Positions 22,801 to 33,690 of a stretch of DNA of 64,000 bases are shown piece by piece. The notes below the pieces were generated by a model. That model did no database searches. It had not been told where the DNA came from and saw nothing but the letters and a program-made list of their open reading frames with translations. This DNA comes from Sarcophilus harrisii (taxonomy: Eukaryota > Chordata > Mammalia > Dasyuromorphia > Dasyuridae): contig NC_045429.1 in assembly GCF_902635505.1 (NCBI RefSeq), positions 427,331,669 to 427,395,668 of the forward strand, in the 5' to 3' direction. The position numbers were made by a program, and so were the translations under genes. The stretch's first letter is position 1. The number at the start of each line of letters is the position of its first letter.

Positions 22801-24090
22801 TGATCAAAATCATATAGTTGGAAAATGGCAGCCTGGGACTAGGCCCCCATCTTTTGGTTCCTACTCCTGACATTTACTAGTATGTAAATGAGGATGTCAC
22901 TTAACTTTTACTATGCAGACTTACTCAGTGAAGAAATCATATATGATAACATTTAACATTATAATTAAAATATCTAAAACCATTATTTTTTTAAAACTAT
23001 GCAACAAATCCAAACTCCTCCATAATATGTGTTACATTTAACTGGTTTAATTTTTAGAGAATTCAAAGGTTACTTCCTAGAGTTAAGATACAATAATGTA
23101 TCCTTAAGAGTGATATGATTATCTAGTAAGGTCCTAACCATTACAGAAAAATGTGTGAGGGTGATTTTATTTTATTTTATTTTTTAATTAAACAAGCATT
23201 TATTAAGCATCTACTGTGTGTAGAGCACCAAGCTAGGGATATAAAAGTTTTAGTTTAATCTCAATTTCTCCATGATGCCTTTGTGAAGGTGATTTTAGGA
23301 TCCCTAAGCACTAATCATCATTATGGAGTTGGATGTGAACTCAGGAAGACCTGAATTCAAATTCTTCCTCTTACACCCACTGGATGCCCATTGGCAAGTC
23401 ACTTGATCTCTTAGAGTTTTAAGTAATTCTCTAGCACTGTAAGTTAAAGAGGAGTTGGTGGAGGAAATAAAATCATAGATTCAATGTAATCTCCAATGTA
23501 TAAGAATACCAGAATTACTGAAGTGACTAATTAGAGACCCAGGCAATCTAGCATGCCTAGAATAGAACATAGCATTATGGAGAAAGCTTGCTCAACTTCT
23601 CCCAATATGCATGCCTTCTTCCTTCTATTTATAGCAATAAAACCATAATTTTCTGTCAACAACATTTGAAATCTTGGGATATGTTTTCAATATTAGATCC
23701 TAAGTTTTCCCCTTTCTTTGTATTTCTAGTGATTTTCTGCATGTGGTACTTAGAGATGCTTAATAAATTTTGTTATTTTGACAAAGGATGCTTTTTCAAA
23801 ATATAGAGGGACAGATTTGCCAGCTTTTTTGATGATGTTTGAATTTATGCCAATAAATAATCATGCATATATATTTTTCTTTATTTTTTTGAATCTGGAT
23901 TTAAGTATCAGGTCAGAGAAAAGGGTTCTGAGGACCTCTCCCTAAATCATGACAGATAGCTCAGACAGAGCTCATCATCCTTAAATGTAATCATCTATAA
24001 TTCTTAGTAACCATGAATGATTGTTTTTCTCTTGATGTTTGCAAGGGAGGAACTGAAGGGAAAATCAACTAAAAAAAGGAATTGATCAGC
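22800..24090. other. Gene-free AT-rich stretch
   Basis: A short antisense L2 remnant lies at about 23170-23250 (AAACAAGCATTTATTAAGCA) and a MIR-like piece at 23330-23440. No credible exon. Confidence 0.45.
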
Positions 24091-24097
24091 AATAGAC

Positions 24098-24103
24098 TTT
24101 ATT
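24098..24103 (-). terminator. TCHHL1: Candidate poly(A) signal of TCHHL1
   Basis: AATAAA on the minus strand, about 1.2 kb after the TCHHL1 stop. It is the nearest canonical hexamer I found downstream of the stop. Use is not shown by the sequence. Confidence 0.3.
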
Positions 24104-24539
24104 TTCAATTTTCATACAGTATTCTGAACAAGAAAGACCAGGACTAAAAGACTAGAGAGACTATGGCATAATGCAGAATAAGCTGACCTTCAAGTCAAGG
24201 AGACCAATTTCAAGACTCACATAGACTGACTGACTGTATAATCTTAGGCAAATGTTTAATCCGGACAATGTTTTAAATTGCAGTATTGGTAGAAGGAATT
24301 TCCTCACTGGGAACTCACAGGTTTGGGCAAAAAGAAACAACAAATAGGAGCACTATTTTATGTAGGATTACAGTAAGAACTGGGCATGCATGAAATACTC
24401 TTTCATTTCTCTCACATCCTTAATTTTTTTTTTTTGCCAATGTCTATAAAGTAGGTTACTCAGGTGACTTGTCATACCTGCCTCCCAAAGCCAAGAGTAA
24501 TGTCATTAAACAGTTAATTTGGTGATGGAGAATAATGAA

Positions 24540-24740
24540 ATGTATTATTTAGCACTAATATCTGGGATACCTAGGAGAGTAGATTTAAAGTTGGCACATT
24601 AATCACCCAGCCCATTTTTCAGATGAGGAAACTAAAGTCCAGAAAAGTTAAATAGCTTGACTAAGGTCAGTTAGTCACTGAGTAGAGATTGAAACAAATT
24701 ATCTGACTCCAAAATCAGACTCATTTCCACTGAGTTATGG
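24540..24740 (-). mobile_element. MIR-like remnant, antisense
   Basis: CCATTTTTCAGATGAGGAAA followed by AAGGTCAGTTAGTCAC. It lies in the presumed TCHHL1 3' UTR. Confidence 0.5.
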
Positions 24741-25143
24741 AATTTTAGAATGAATTAGGAAATTCTATTAGAACAACTTTTCTATGTTCATGAATGAATA
24801 GCATACTTTAGTTGTAAAATAATAGTTCAGAGACTACTTTCCCCACTGTCATCATTAAAAACCCTAGGATTAAATAACTTGAAAATCTATGATTTGAAGA
24901 AACTGTTATCTGATGTAAGAAGAAAAAGGAAAAGTTCTAGGGGAGAACTTCAAAATTTTTAGTGGAAAAGAATCTCCAGAGAAGATGCCCAAATGACCAA
25001 AGTCCATTGTGGTTTACTCTGTTATATTCTAGATAAAAAAAAAACCTGACTAATTGGTTGCAAGTTGTATTTTTGGTGGTAACTCCCAAGGCTAAATGAT
25101 TAATGTTTGGTTTTGTAAAAATTCAGAATGGGGACTTAAAAGG

Positions 25144-25195
25144 TGATAATGATAATGGTGATGATGATGATGATGATAATGATGATGATGATAAT
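25144..25195 (+). repeat. (GAT)n microsatellite in presumed TCHHL1 3' UTR
   Basis: Imperfect GATGATGATAAT array about 100 bp beyond the stop codon. Confidence 0.95.
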
Positions 25196-25291
25196 GGGGG
25201 TGACGATGAAGTGTTTGTGTGTTCTGGGAATGAGTGGTGAGTGAGTTTTTGATAAGCAAAGGTCACATCGACTACTTCTCTCCAATGATAA

Positions 25292-27709
25292 TCAGCATTT
25301 TAGAGAGCTGCCATCTATTTCTTGTTGCTCTTCTTGCTGAATCTGGTCATCTTCCTGTGACTGATATATTAGGATCTCTTGCTGGTTGACATATTCTTCA
25401 TCAGGCTCAGGATCCTCTACTTGATGCCTTGGCTCTTGTCTGTAATCACAGAGTGGATGGAGGAGGACTGGGAACTCAGAGGTCTTACTCCTCTGAGATT
25501 CTCTCTCAACTCTTAACTCAGTTCCACAGGCCTGAGATGTATCAGTTTGACTTACGTCCTGTTCTGGGGCTGGGAGATCAGGTTGGGCAGATATCTTCTG
25601 TAAATTTTCAACTACTAGTTTGGAATCTATCTCATCTCCTGAGGACAAACAAAGCTCTGTGTCTCTGGATTTCCTGTCTATCTGCTCTGAGAGCCTTGGT
25701 AAAGAATCCTCCTCTTTATTCATCACATGTTGTTGTTCACTCACTTCTCCTGCTTGTCTCTGGGGGCTCTGGTCTTCCTTTGCCATTGGATTCAGGGTAT
25801 CAGAACTTGAATCCATGGTAAGATCTTGCATTTCTAGGTCCTGACCTTCTAATGGGACTTCCTGGCTTTCAGACTCTTCCCCTTTTTCTTCTGTGTCTGG
25901 GTCATGAGCCTCTGGATCTTTCCCATAGTATTCTTTCTCTGATTGTTGTACTATGGAAAGCTGCTTATATTCATCATCTATGGGATCTGTGATCTCTATT
26001 ACATTTTGTTTCATGGATTCCTGAGATGCTGGCTGACTCACAGACTCCTCAATCATGGCTGGTGTTTTAGGCACTGATGATTTCTTTTCTTTTTCTTCAG
26101 CCAGCTGTTCTTCTGCGTTGTTTTCATCTTCTCTAGCTATTGGTACTTCTGTTTCTGGGGTTCTACTTTTGTCACTTAGTACTGGAGATTCCTGAGTATT
26201 CTTGCCATCTTCTTGATCAGGCAGTTCCTGGGCATCCACTTGACTCTGGCAGTTCCTTTGTGCAGGCAGGTCCTTTAACTCTGAGCCACTCTCATCTTCT
26301 TCTGGATTATTGCATGTTTCAGAGATTGTCCCATCATTCTGACTCTGTACCTTGTTTCCATCATATTGCTCAGTTGATTGATCCAGAGTCTGAGTGATTT
26401 TCTCATCTCCTTCTCCAGACTGGTCATCCTGTGGTCCTGATCCTTGCACTCTGTCTTTTGTTTCTGGTATCTTCTCTGCTGCAGAGGCACTCCTATTGTC
26501 CCCTGAGAATTCTTGTTCACTTATTTTAGAAACTGTGACTTCCTCCTCTGAGGCTGCTGGTCCTTTGCATTCGGGGTGGTTTTGATTATCTGCTTTTGAA
26601 TCTGGGGTTTCAGAGTCTTTTCTAATGTCCCCTTCTTCTGCTAGTCCCTCAAGTTGCTTTTCTTTTCCATCAGACTCCTGTTCTGTGAATATTTCCATTT
26701 GATTGCCTTTCTCATTTTCTTTTTTCCCTACTGTTTCTAAGTTTTTCAGTTTTCTCTTCCCTTTCCTTTCATCTATAAGTACTTCTATCTCTGGGACTCT
26801 ACTGTTATTGCCTTTAACTACTATGTCTTGAGTTTCATATTCTCTTTCTTGTTCTAGTGGTTCTTGGATATCTGGAGTTCTATCATCATCACTGAATTCT
26901 GATAATCTCTTGGTATCTGATAGTTTTTCCTCAGCCTTTTCTGTGGGTAGGTCAGCTGTTTCTGATTCTTTCTCCTGATTCTCTTGGGATGATGGTTTTT
27001 GTGTCTCAGTGTGTTCCTCAGCATCCTTTATGATGGCCCCCTCCTGACTCTCAGATGTTGTCTGGGCCCTTTGTTCACTCAGAATCTCCACATTTTGCTC
27101 CCCTTCCTGCTCTGATGGCTGATCCCCTGTGTTTGCGTCATCTTGCTGTCTGGGTACTTCATGTTCCTCACTTACAATCTTCTCATCCTTTTGAGAACAG
27201 GTTCTCTTCACAAATTCCTTTGGTAGCTCTTTTTCTTCAAGTGAAACTCCATCACCTCCTCTTGCCTGGACTTGGCCTCTTTCTTGGCTCTGATGATCTC
27301 CTTCACTTTGGTACTTATTTTTAGTGTAGTCGCGTTCAATTTCTCTTTCCAGTAATCTGGGATTCTCAAGGTCATCCTGAGAGTCCTCCTTGCTTAGGGT
27401 ATCTGGTACATTTTCTATGGGGTTGACCAGAGATGGAGATTCACTATCTGTCAGTCTCTGTTTATCCTGATCTAATTCTGCTTCTTCTTGGTAATCTTCA
27501 TTGGTCTCACATGTTTCCATGCCCCCTGACAATTCCTCCTCTATGTCAGATTTTGCTTTAGATTCCAGATTTAAGAAAGACTGTATATCCCGGTAACATA
27601 TATTCAACAAGTCAAAGACCAGGAGGAGAAATTCATTGAAGCTGATAGTCTCATTGTCCTCTCTGTCCAGAACATTTAAGCTGCTTTCTGTAGTAAGAGT
27701 ATCAAATGG
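25292..27709 (-). CDS. TCHHL1: TCHHL1 exon 3: second EF-hand and acidic body
   Basis: 805 codons plus stop. It opens PFDTLTTESSLNVLDREDNE, then the helix FLLLVFDLLNICYRDI, then the low-complexity acidic body. Near the C-terminus PVLLHPLCDYRQEP probably corresponds to the [10 protein letters not shown] motif of trichohyalin, degraded. Ends DGSSLKC. Confidence 0.92.
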   Translation of the reverse strand, partial: PFDTLTTESSLNVLDREDNETISFNEFLLLVFDLLNICYRDIQSFLNLESKAKSDIEEELSGGMETCETNEDYQEEAELDQDKQRLTDSESPSLVNPIENVPDTLSKEDSQDDLENPRLLEREIERDYTKNKYQSEGDHQSQERGQVQARGGDGVSLEEKELPKEFVKRTCSQKDEKIVSEEHEVPRQQDDANTGDQPSEQEGEQNVEILSEQRAQTTSESQEGAIIKDAEEHTETQKPSSQENQEKESETADLPTEKAEEKLSDTKRLSEFSDDDRTPDIQEPLEQEREYETQDIVVKGNNSRVPEIEVLIDERKGKRKLKNLETVGKKENEKGNQMEIFTEQESDGKEKQLEGLAEEGDIRKDSETPDSKADNQNHPECKGPAASEEEVTVSKISEQEFSGDNRSASAAEKIPETKDRVQGSGPQDDQSGEGDEKITQTLDQSTEQYDGNKVQSQNDGTISETCNNPEEDESGSELKDLPAQRNCQSQVDAQELPDQEDGKNTQESPVLSDKSRTPETEVPIAREDENNAEEQLAEEKEKKSSVPKTPAMIEESVSQPASQESMKQNVIEITDPIDDEYKQLSIVQQSEKEYYGKDPEAHDPDTEEKGEESESQEVPLEGQDLEMQDLTMDSSSDTLNPMAKEDQSPQRQAGEVSEQQHVMNKEEDSLPRLSEQIDRKSRDTELCLSSGDEIDSKLVVENLQKISAQPDLPAPEQDVSQTDTSQACGTELRVERESQRSKTSEFPVLLHPLCDYRQEPRHQVEDPEPDEEYVNQQEILIYQSQEDDQIQQEEQQEIDGSSLKC

Positions 27710-28530
27710 CTATAGGGGGAAAAAAGCAAGAAAAGTTATCTATTAATACGCCTGGCACAACTTTCAGATGAACATAAGCACCTGGAAATAGCCAGGATTT
27801 CTCCAAGTATTTAGAATCTTTTGCTTCCAATTGACATTTGACATTGAATGACAATGTAGAAATCACCCCGAATTTGGAACAAGAGGACCCTAGTCCAATC
27901 CTGCATCAACCACTTGCTCTGGTGACCTTGGGCCATGCAGTCTTTCAGATATTTGTTTTCTTCATTTGTAAAATGAAGAGATTGGACTAGATGACTTCTT
28001 CGTTCCCTTCCAGCTCCAAATCTACAATCATAAATAGGGTACAGATAAATAGGAACTTTTACACCATATATTAAATTGTAAAGATTGTTTTGGACCAAAG
28101 GCACTTAGTGGATCCCTGAAAAGGTACTCTGACTTCCAGAAACAATGGACAATCTAGAGTAGCAGATTGCTGTTTTTTTAAATATATTTTTAAAATTTAT
28201 ATGATCAACAAAGTAAGTCCATGTGAAAAACTGATTTGACAAAAAATATTTCAGATTCTATATGCACAGGTAATTTAAGAGAAGTAGTATATTAGGAGGA
28301 AATCAATGTCATCTTAAACAAGTGTTCACCTTGGTCCAGGATGAGAAGAAAGAGCAAGTTTTTTTTCTTTTGTAGCTTTTAATAGTTCTCACCTTCAGAA
28401 ATTCTCCAATTTCCCTTAGGAGGAGCTGCCTGAGCTGTCCCAAGCTTAGAGTTGAACAATCATCCTCCTCTCTTGCATAGTTTTGGAAAGTCTCGATGAT
28501 ATAAATGACACTTTGTAGGAGCTGAGGCAT
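25292..28530 (-). CDS. TCHHL1: Trichohyalin-like protein 1
   Basis: Coding exons 28393-28530 and 25292-27709 give 851 residues (human protein about 904). The start MPQLLQSVIYIIETFQNYAR is at the family position. Donor CTGAAG|GTGAGA and acceptor CCCCCTATAG are both canonical, phase 0. The body is very rich in Glu, Gln, Asp and Ser without an ordered tandem repeat, which is the TCHHL1 pattern and distinguishes it from TCHH. The segment HPECKGPAASEEEVTVSKIS resembles the human HPELEGTAVSGEEAE region as I recall it. The second EF loop, DREDNETISFNE (residues 61-72), lacks the central glycine and has Ser at position 9, so Ca2+ binding is doubtful. Role is poorly known in the family (epidermal or hair-follicle SFTP). 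The neighbour to the right is TCHH, as in human. Confidence 0.92.
27880..28030 (+). mobile_element. MIR-like remnant in TCHHL1 intron 2
   Basis: CTTCATTTGTAAAATGAAGA and TTCCCTTCCAGCTCCAAATC. Confidence 0.5.
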
Positions 28531-28550
28531 CTTCACCAGTTTAAGAGAAA
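28393..28550 (-). CDS. TCHHL1: TCHHL1 exon 2: start codon and first EF-hand
   Basis: ATG at 28528-28530, 46 codons, ending EIGEFLK at the donor. The upstream in-frame ATG in the same open frame is in the intron. The acceptor at 28551-28552 follows a long pyrimidine tract, so the 5' exon border is 28550. Coding part 28393-28530. Confidence 0.9.
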
Positions 28551-28787
28551 CTAGGAGAGAGAGAGGAAAGGGGGGGAGGGAGAGAGAATAACAGCTATTT
28601 GTCAAGTTGGATTCCTTAAGAGATGCCAAAATTGTCATTTATCTTCCTGCTCCCCTCCCCACCCTGTCTCCCACTTCCCTTTTCTAATCCCTAGAAATAT
28701 GTTCAAGCATGACAACTGAACCTATTGTCCATCTTCTTGTATGAGACATTGGGGATAAGAGAAGTATAATAGATGAATGAAATTATA

Positions 28788-28864
28788 CAGGGTGTCCCAA
28801 AAGTCTTAGTGCAGCAGCTTTATTAAAATTATTAAAGCTGCTCTAAGATGTTTGAGGGAACTTG
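28788..28864. mobile_element. Mariner-type MITE (77 bp) in TCHHL1 intron 1
   Basis: Begins CAGGGTGTCCCAAAAGTCTT and its second half is the near reverse complement (GCTGCTCTAAGATGTTTGAG...). It is flanked on both sides by TA (28786-28787, 28865-28866), the Tc1/mariner target. Confidence 0.8.
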
Positions 28865-28974
28865 TATGGTGCATAATCCTAGATTCAGTAGTCCTTCCCA
28901 CAGAGACCAGAGACATGACATCCTTTATCTCATTTAACTCTCCCAATAGCCTCTGTGTTCATTGATTTTTTTAG

Positions 28975-29290
28975 TTTTGTCTTACTCTTTGAGACCTCAT
29001 TTGGAGTTTTCTTGGCAGTTGTACTGCAGTGGTTTGACATTTCTTTTGCTAGCTCATTTTACAGATGAGACTTGCCTGGGGTCACATAGTTAGAAAGTGT
29101 CTGAGGCCAGATTTTAACTCAGGGTCCCAGACTTGGGATGCTATCCATCATACCACTTACCTGCCCTGAGATAGGGACTATCACCATTTTACAAATGTGG
29201 AAACTGAGGCTCAGAGAGCCTATGGTCATACAGTGGCAGAAGTAGATTTCTAACCCAGGTCTTTCTGGTGTAGGTCTAATGTTCTATCTC
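28975..29290 (-). mobile_element. Antisense MAR1-type SINE and adjoining MIR fragment
   Basis: GAGTTTTCTTGGCAGTTGTA, CATTTTACAGATGAGACTTG and ATCCATCATACCACTTACCT (antisense tRNA-SINE). Then CATTTTACAAATGTGGAAAC (MIR). Confidence 0.7.
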
Positions 29291-30497
29291 CTACACAAAG
29301 CGTTTCAAACTCAAGTAGAACTAAGGAACATTAAAAAGTACATTAGCATCCCTGTGGGTTATATTTGGACTCAGTTTTAAAATATCATTTATGTTTTATC
29401 TTATTTTTTTAACAATTTTTGTGAAATATTTCCTAGTTACATTTTAATCTGGTTCAAGCCACACTGGGTCCCATCTGGGGCCTCAGGGCCTTGTCCATGA
29501 TCCCTCTGCAGTACCATACCACCTCTTCAATGAAAGATGACTAACTGCTAATAGTTACATGACACTTTAAAGTTCTCAACATGCTTTTGCATTTGACTGA
29601 TAAGATCAGGGATAATGATTTAAGAGAAGAATAAAGATCTTTCCTCTCCAGACTGAGACTTCCTGCCCAAAGGAGCTTCTGGCTTCATGAGATAGTTATC
29701 TTTTACAGAGAAGGCACTTTTTGAATATAGCTAGAAAAACATGGATTTTAGCATCAATGATTTAAGCCTCCCAGGTCAAGGGGAGCATCAAAGAAACGAC
29801 TTGAGGCTGTTGTTTCAGAAAACACCTGATAGTCTTTCAAAGACATTGTGATAAATCACCTGCTGATCAAACAGGGCCCTTCCTAGCCCTTGAGTCATTC
29901 TTGCCCCATGTCCAACTATCATTTAAATGGCTTTAATCTAAAAATTTTTATCTGCATGGGAAACAAAGTTGTTCAACTTGTTCTACTAAGTATTTGTACT
30001 TGTGTCAGCCAAATAATTAAAAATAACTTTTTGAAGCTAAAAAGGCCCAAAGGAGTACTGGAAAGAGCAGTGTGATTGACATCAGAAGACTCATGTCTGA
30101 GCTCTGGAAATGTCTTTTATGAACCAGGGAAGATCCTGGCAAATCTTGTTTCTTCTCTACTTCAATTTTCTTGTTTATAAACCAGAAATAATAATTATAT
30201 TACTTTTCTCATAGGGTTCTTATGTAGATCAAATGAAGGAATAATATTTCTAAAACTTTCAGTGACTATGAAAAATTAAATAAATGTAATACAGCTCATC
30301 ATTGTTACTATTTTTTACTATAATTATTATTGTATATACTTCAACCGTGGCACTCATCCGCTTAGTATGAGTAATAAAGACATATTTTCTAAGATTTTCC
30401 CCATAGTTTTTTTTTTTGTGTGCATAAAAGTAATGCACTTAGGATGTTTAAATTCTCTCCTCTCCCCCCTTCCCAGTAGAAAAGAGTTGAAACTCAC

Positions 30498-30576
30498 CTC
30501 CTTCACCAACAGGAGGAAGTGGTGTGTGGGGCAGCCGTTGGTGGACTGATGGCTGGACACCTGTAACCTTTTATTC
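30498..30576 (-). promoter_or_regulatory. TCHHL1: TATA-like box and non-coding exon 1 of TCHHL1
   Basis: On the minus strand CTGAATAAAAGGTTAC (TATA-like AATAAAAGG at 30567-30575) is followed by an exon ending GGTGAAGGAG|GTGAGTTTC, donor at 30498/30497. The end GTTGGTGAAGGAG resembles TCHH exon 1 (CTGGTGAAGTGG). Estimated exon about 30498-30542, intron 1 about 1.95 kb. Confidence 0.65.
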
Positions 30577-30600
30577 AGTCACTAATTGCATATGGGAGAT

Positions 30601-30660
30601 AGGAAGGAGACACCCTCTGGGTCTGATGACTTGATTCATCATCAGCCAAGCCCAGCCCTC
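30601..30660 (-). promoter_or_regulatory. TCHHL1: Shared SFTP upstream promoter block (TCHHL1 copy)
   Basis: AGGAAGGAGACACCCTCTGG, TTGATTCATCATCAGCCAAG and CCCAG align in order with 60257-60316 upstream of TCHH. It contains the TGAATCA AP-1-like site on the gene strand. Confidence 0.65.
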
Positions 30661-31339
30661 CTCCCTCCCCTTCCTTTCCTGTAGCCAGGCTGGCCAGTTT
30701 CCCAATTCCTTTTACATGATGCTTCAGTTAGATTTAGGCATGAGCATTATCCACTGGAAGGCCATTAGCACCGATCAATCTTGGGTTTGATTTTTCCGAA
30801 GACAGAGGATTGTAGCTGTGGACTTGGGGCAGTAGAGTTGGCTACTATTAATTTAACCCAAGTGCCCAATTGCATTTCTTTTTGGCAAGTCATGGGACTA
30901 TCAGGGAGCAGAGGTCATCTGATTCCTCCCTCTGCCTCCAGGATGGCAATCTGACCCAGCCCCAATAGAAAGATGTCAATCATGTGTTTAAAATAAAGAG
31001 CCCACTTTGCCATGTGACAAGGCAGAGATACCAGTTCTTTCAGGTATGGGAGATAAATGTGGCATTTTCCTGCCTAGAGGTGGAATTAGGGGAAAAAAAA
31101 CCCAACCTGTTACTAATTGCAGAAAATCTGCCCCATTCCTGCGATGTTGTGTTTATTTATTTGGTATAGAGTTATTTTCTGAAGACATTTTCCGTACAAG
31201 AATAAAGAGAGGGAACTGTGATTTCTTTAATATAGGGAATATCTGCAAGATGAAATTCTTTCTACCCATGTCAGTCAATAATTTCTCTAAGTTTATAGTC
31301 CCAGAAAGCTCTCGAGAGAATCGAGAGGTTGCCAGGAGG

Positions 31340-32370
31340 TCACTTAGTCAACAAGTATTCATTAAGTGTTTAGTTTGGTCAAGACACTGTGGTAAATCAC
31401 TGAGGATATAAAGAAAGGCAAAACACAATGGATGCCCTTGAGGACAGTACATTCTAAACCAGAAAACAGCACGCACATAACTAGGTACATATAAAATATA
31501 GGAATGAATTTAATGTAAATGGAAGCTAATCTGAAAAGGGAGAGCATTAGCAGCTAGAGGGGCTGCATAAAATTTCCTACAAAAGATAAGACTTGAATTG
31601 AAGCTTGAAGGTAATTTGAGGTGAGAGAATTGAAGCACTCAAGGTATGGGGGGCATCAAATCCAAAGGCATAGAAATGGTATGGTTTCAAGGATGGCAAG
31701 TAGGCCTGTGTAGCTATATTGTAGAGTGCTTGGAAGCAACTAAGGTGTAAGAAGACTGGAAAAATAGGTGGGGACACCAAATAAAAGACTTTATATTTGA
31801 GACTGGGGGGGTCATTGAGTACAATGGTGACTTAGATCTATGCTTTAGGAAAAAAAATCACCTTTAAAGCTGAGTGGAATTTGGATGAAAATGAGGAGAG
31901 ATGTCATGGAGACCAGATAGAAGAATGGTACAGTAGTTTAGGGAAGGACTGATGAGAACTTTAACCTGAGGTATGGTTGTATGAAGTGAGAGAAGGGGAC
32001 ATAAGTGATAGACTTCTGATATTGGAAGTAACAAGACTTGAAAAGGAATTGGATATATAGGGTGAGTGTGAAAAGTCAGAGTCTGATACTGACATTTCAA
32101 GCCTGGGGAATAGGAATAAAGTTGGTATCATTATCAGTAATGAGTAATTTAGGAGGAGAGGATGGTTTTGGAGAAAGATAATGAGGAAAATTCTGTTTTT
32201 GTCATGCTGAATTTGAGATCCTAACAGGATATCCATTTGAGATGTCTAGGAGGCAGTTGGAAATGTGTGATTAGCTCTGAAAATGTAGATCTAAGAACTG
32301 ATAATATAGATCTGAGAATTATCTGTATTAGGGATGATAACTGAGCCAATAACTGAGCTCATGAAAGTGT
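31340..32370 (-). mobile_element. L2/CR1-type LINE fragment, antisense
   Basis: Contains the antisense landmarks AACAAGTATTCATTAAGTGT, CTAAGGTGTAAGAAGACTGG, CTATGCTTTAGG and GAGGCAGTTGGAAATGTGTG in the order of a known vertebrate LINE. It ends where a SINE begins. Badly decayed. Confidence 0.6.
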
Positions 32371-32377
32371 TAGTTTC

Positions 32378-32650
32378 TAAGCAGCTAGGTGGCACGGTGA
32401 ATAGTGTTGGACCTGGAGTCAGAAAGACCTGAGTTCAAATACAGTCTCAGACACTTATAAGCTGAGTGATTCTGGACAAGTCACTTAGCCTCTATTTACC
32501 TTAATTATAAAATTATATTACCTTAGTTATAAAGATATTTAGATAATAACTATATCTACCTTGAAGAATTGTATCAAATGATATATTTGAAAAGCACTTA
32601 GCATAGTAGCCAGCACATAAGTAAATGCTGTAAGAATATTTATTTCTTTA
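32378..32650 (+). mobile_element. MIR/THER1-family SINE
   Basis: AGCAGCTAGGTGGCACGGTG, GAAAGACCTGAGTTCAAATA and AAAAGCACTTAGCATAGTAG. The middle is AT-rich and diverged. Confidence 0.7.
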
Positions 32651-33690
32651 CCTTCTTATCTCTGCTCCTTCTCCCCCAATTTCATGAGATACTGACCTAC
32701 CCACGGTCACATAATCAAAACTTCAGAGATAGGATCTGCATTATTGATGAGACATGAGAAGAAGCTGAAGAAGAGGGGAATAGTCACAATTTCAGTGATA
32801 AGGTCTCAAATCAGCTTATTCTCCATAATATAAAGGAGTTAAAATTAACTGCACAAGTTATTGACAACATTCTGCAGAGAAGCAAAGAGAAAAACTGAAA
32901 CCTGAATTATCAACGAGACATTTGGAAACTGAAGAAGAAGGGAGGAGAATGAAGGAGACATCAAGATGCCTTATTGTCAGTGCTCTTTAGAAGCTCCAGA
33001 AGTAGATTTTTTCTCTTAGAAAGCACAAACCATGATACTCATTATGAGAGCACTGAGTGAGTGCAGGGGATAAATCCGGTATCAATTGCTTTAGATAACA
33101 TACATGACTTCTGGGAATTGCAAAAAAGGGGGTGATGGAACGAAGATCCTTTCACCAATAGATATAATGGAATTTTTGGCTAATCCCTTGTAATCTCTAT
33201 GTCATATGAAGACTGCTTGAAGATAATCAATGTGTTTATTCTAAGATGAGAAGAATCAGGGCATATAATCTAAAAGTCTTCAAATATTAAAAACAATCTC
33301 TGTAGTGCAGCTAGCTTTAATGATTTTAGGAATTATGAGAGAATGGTTGAGAATATATTTTATGCCTGTGCACTTTTCACTTGTAAAATAGAAATATGAT
33401 GAAATTGAAAAGAACACTAGGCTTTCAGTTCAAGCATCCATATTTGAACCCAGGTTTTACAAGATGCTATTTAAAGGGCTCAACAAATCCCTTTAGCTTT
33501 TTGGATCTCAGTTTCCTCATGGGTAAAAGGAAGAAGTTGGAAAAGATAGAGAGTAACTAATAATCATAAGGATCTTTAAAATTTACAAAGCACTCTATGA
33601 ACATTAACTCATTTGAAACTCACAACCAACCTTTGAGGTAGCCATTTTAAGTATTGGTATGCCCATGTCACATGTTGATCCCAAAGGACA
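32650..33690. other. Gene-free stretch with MIR fragments
   Basis: MIR-like pieces at about 33410-33545 (TCTCAGTTTCCTCATGGGTA) and 33560-33670. Nothing else recognised. Confidence 0.45.

Noticed and set aside
25429-27324. Plus-strand ORFs of 60-130 codons over TCHHL1
   Set aside because: They are antisense shadows of the acidic TCHHL1 frame. No family resemblance.
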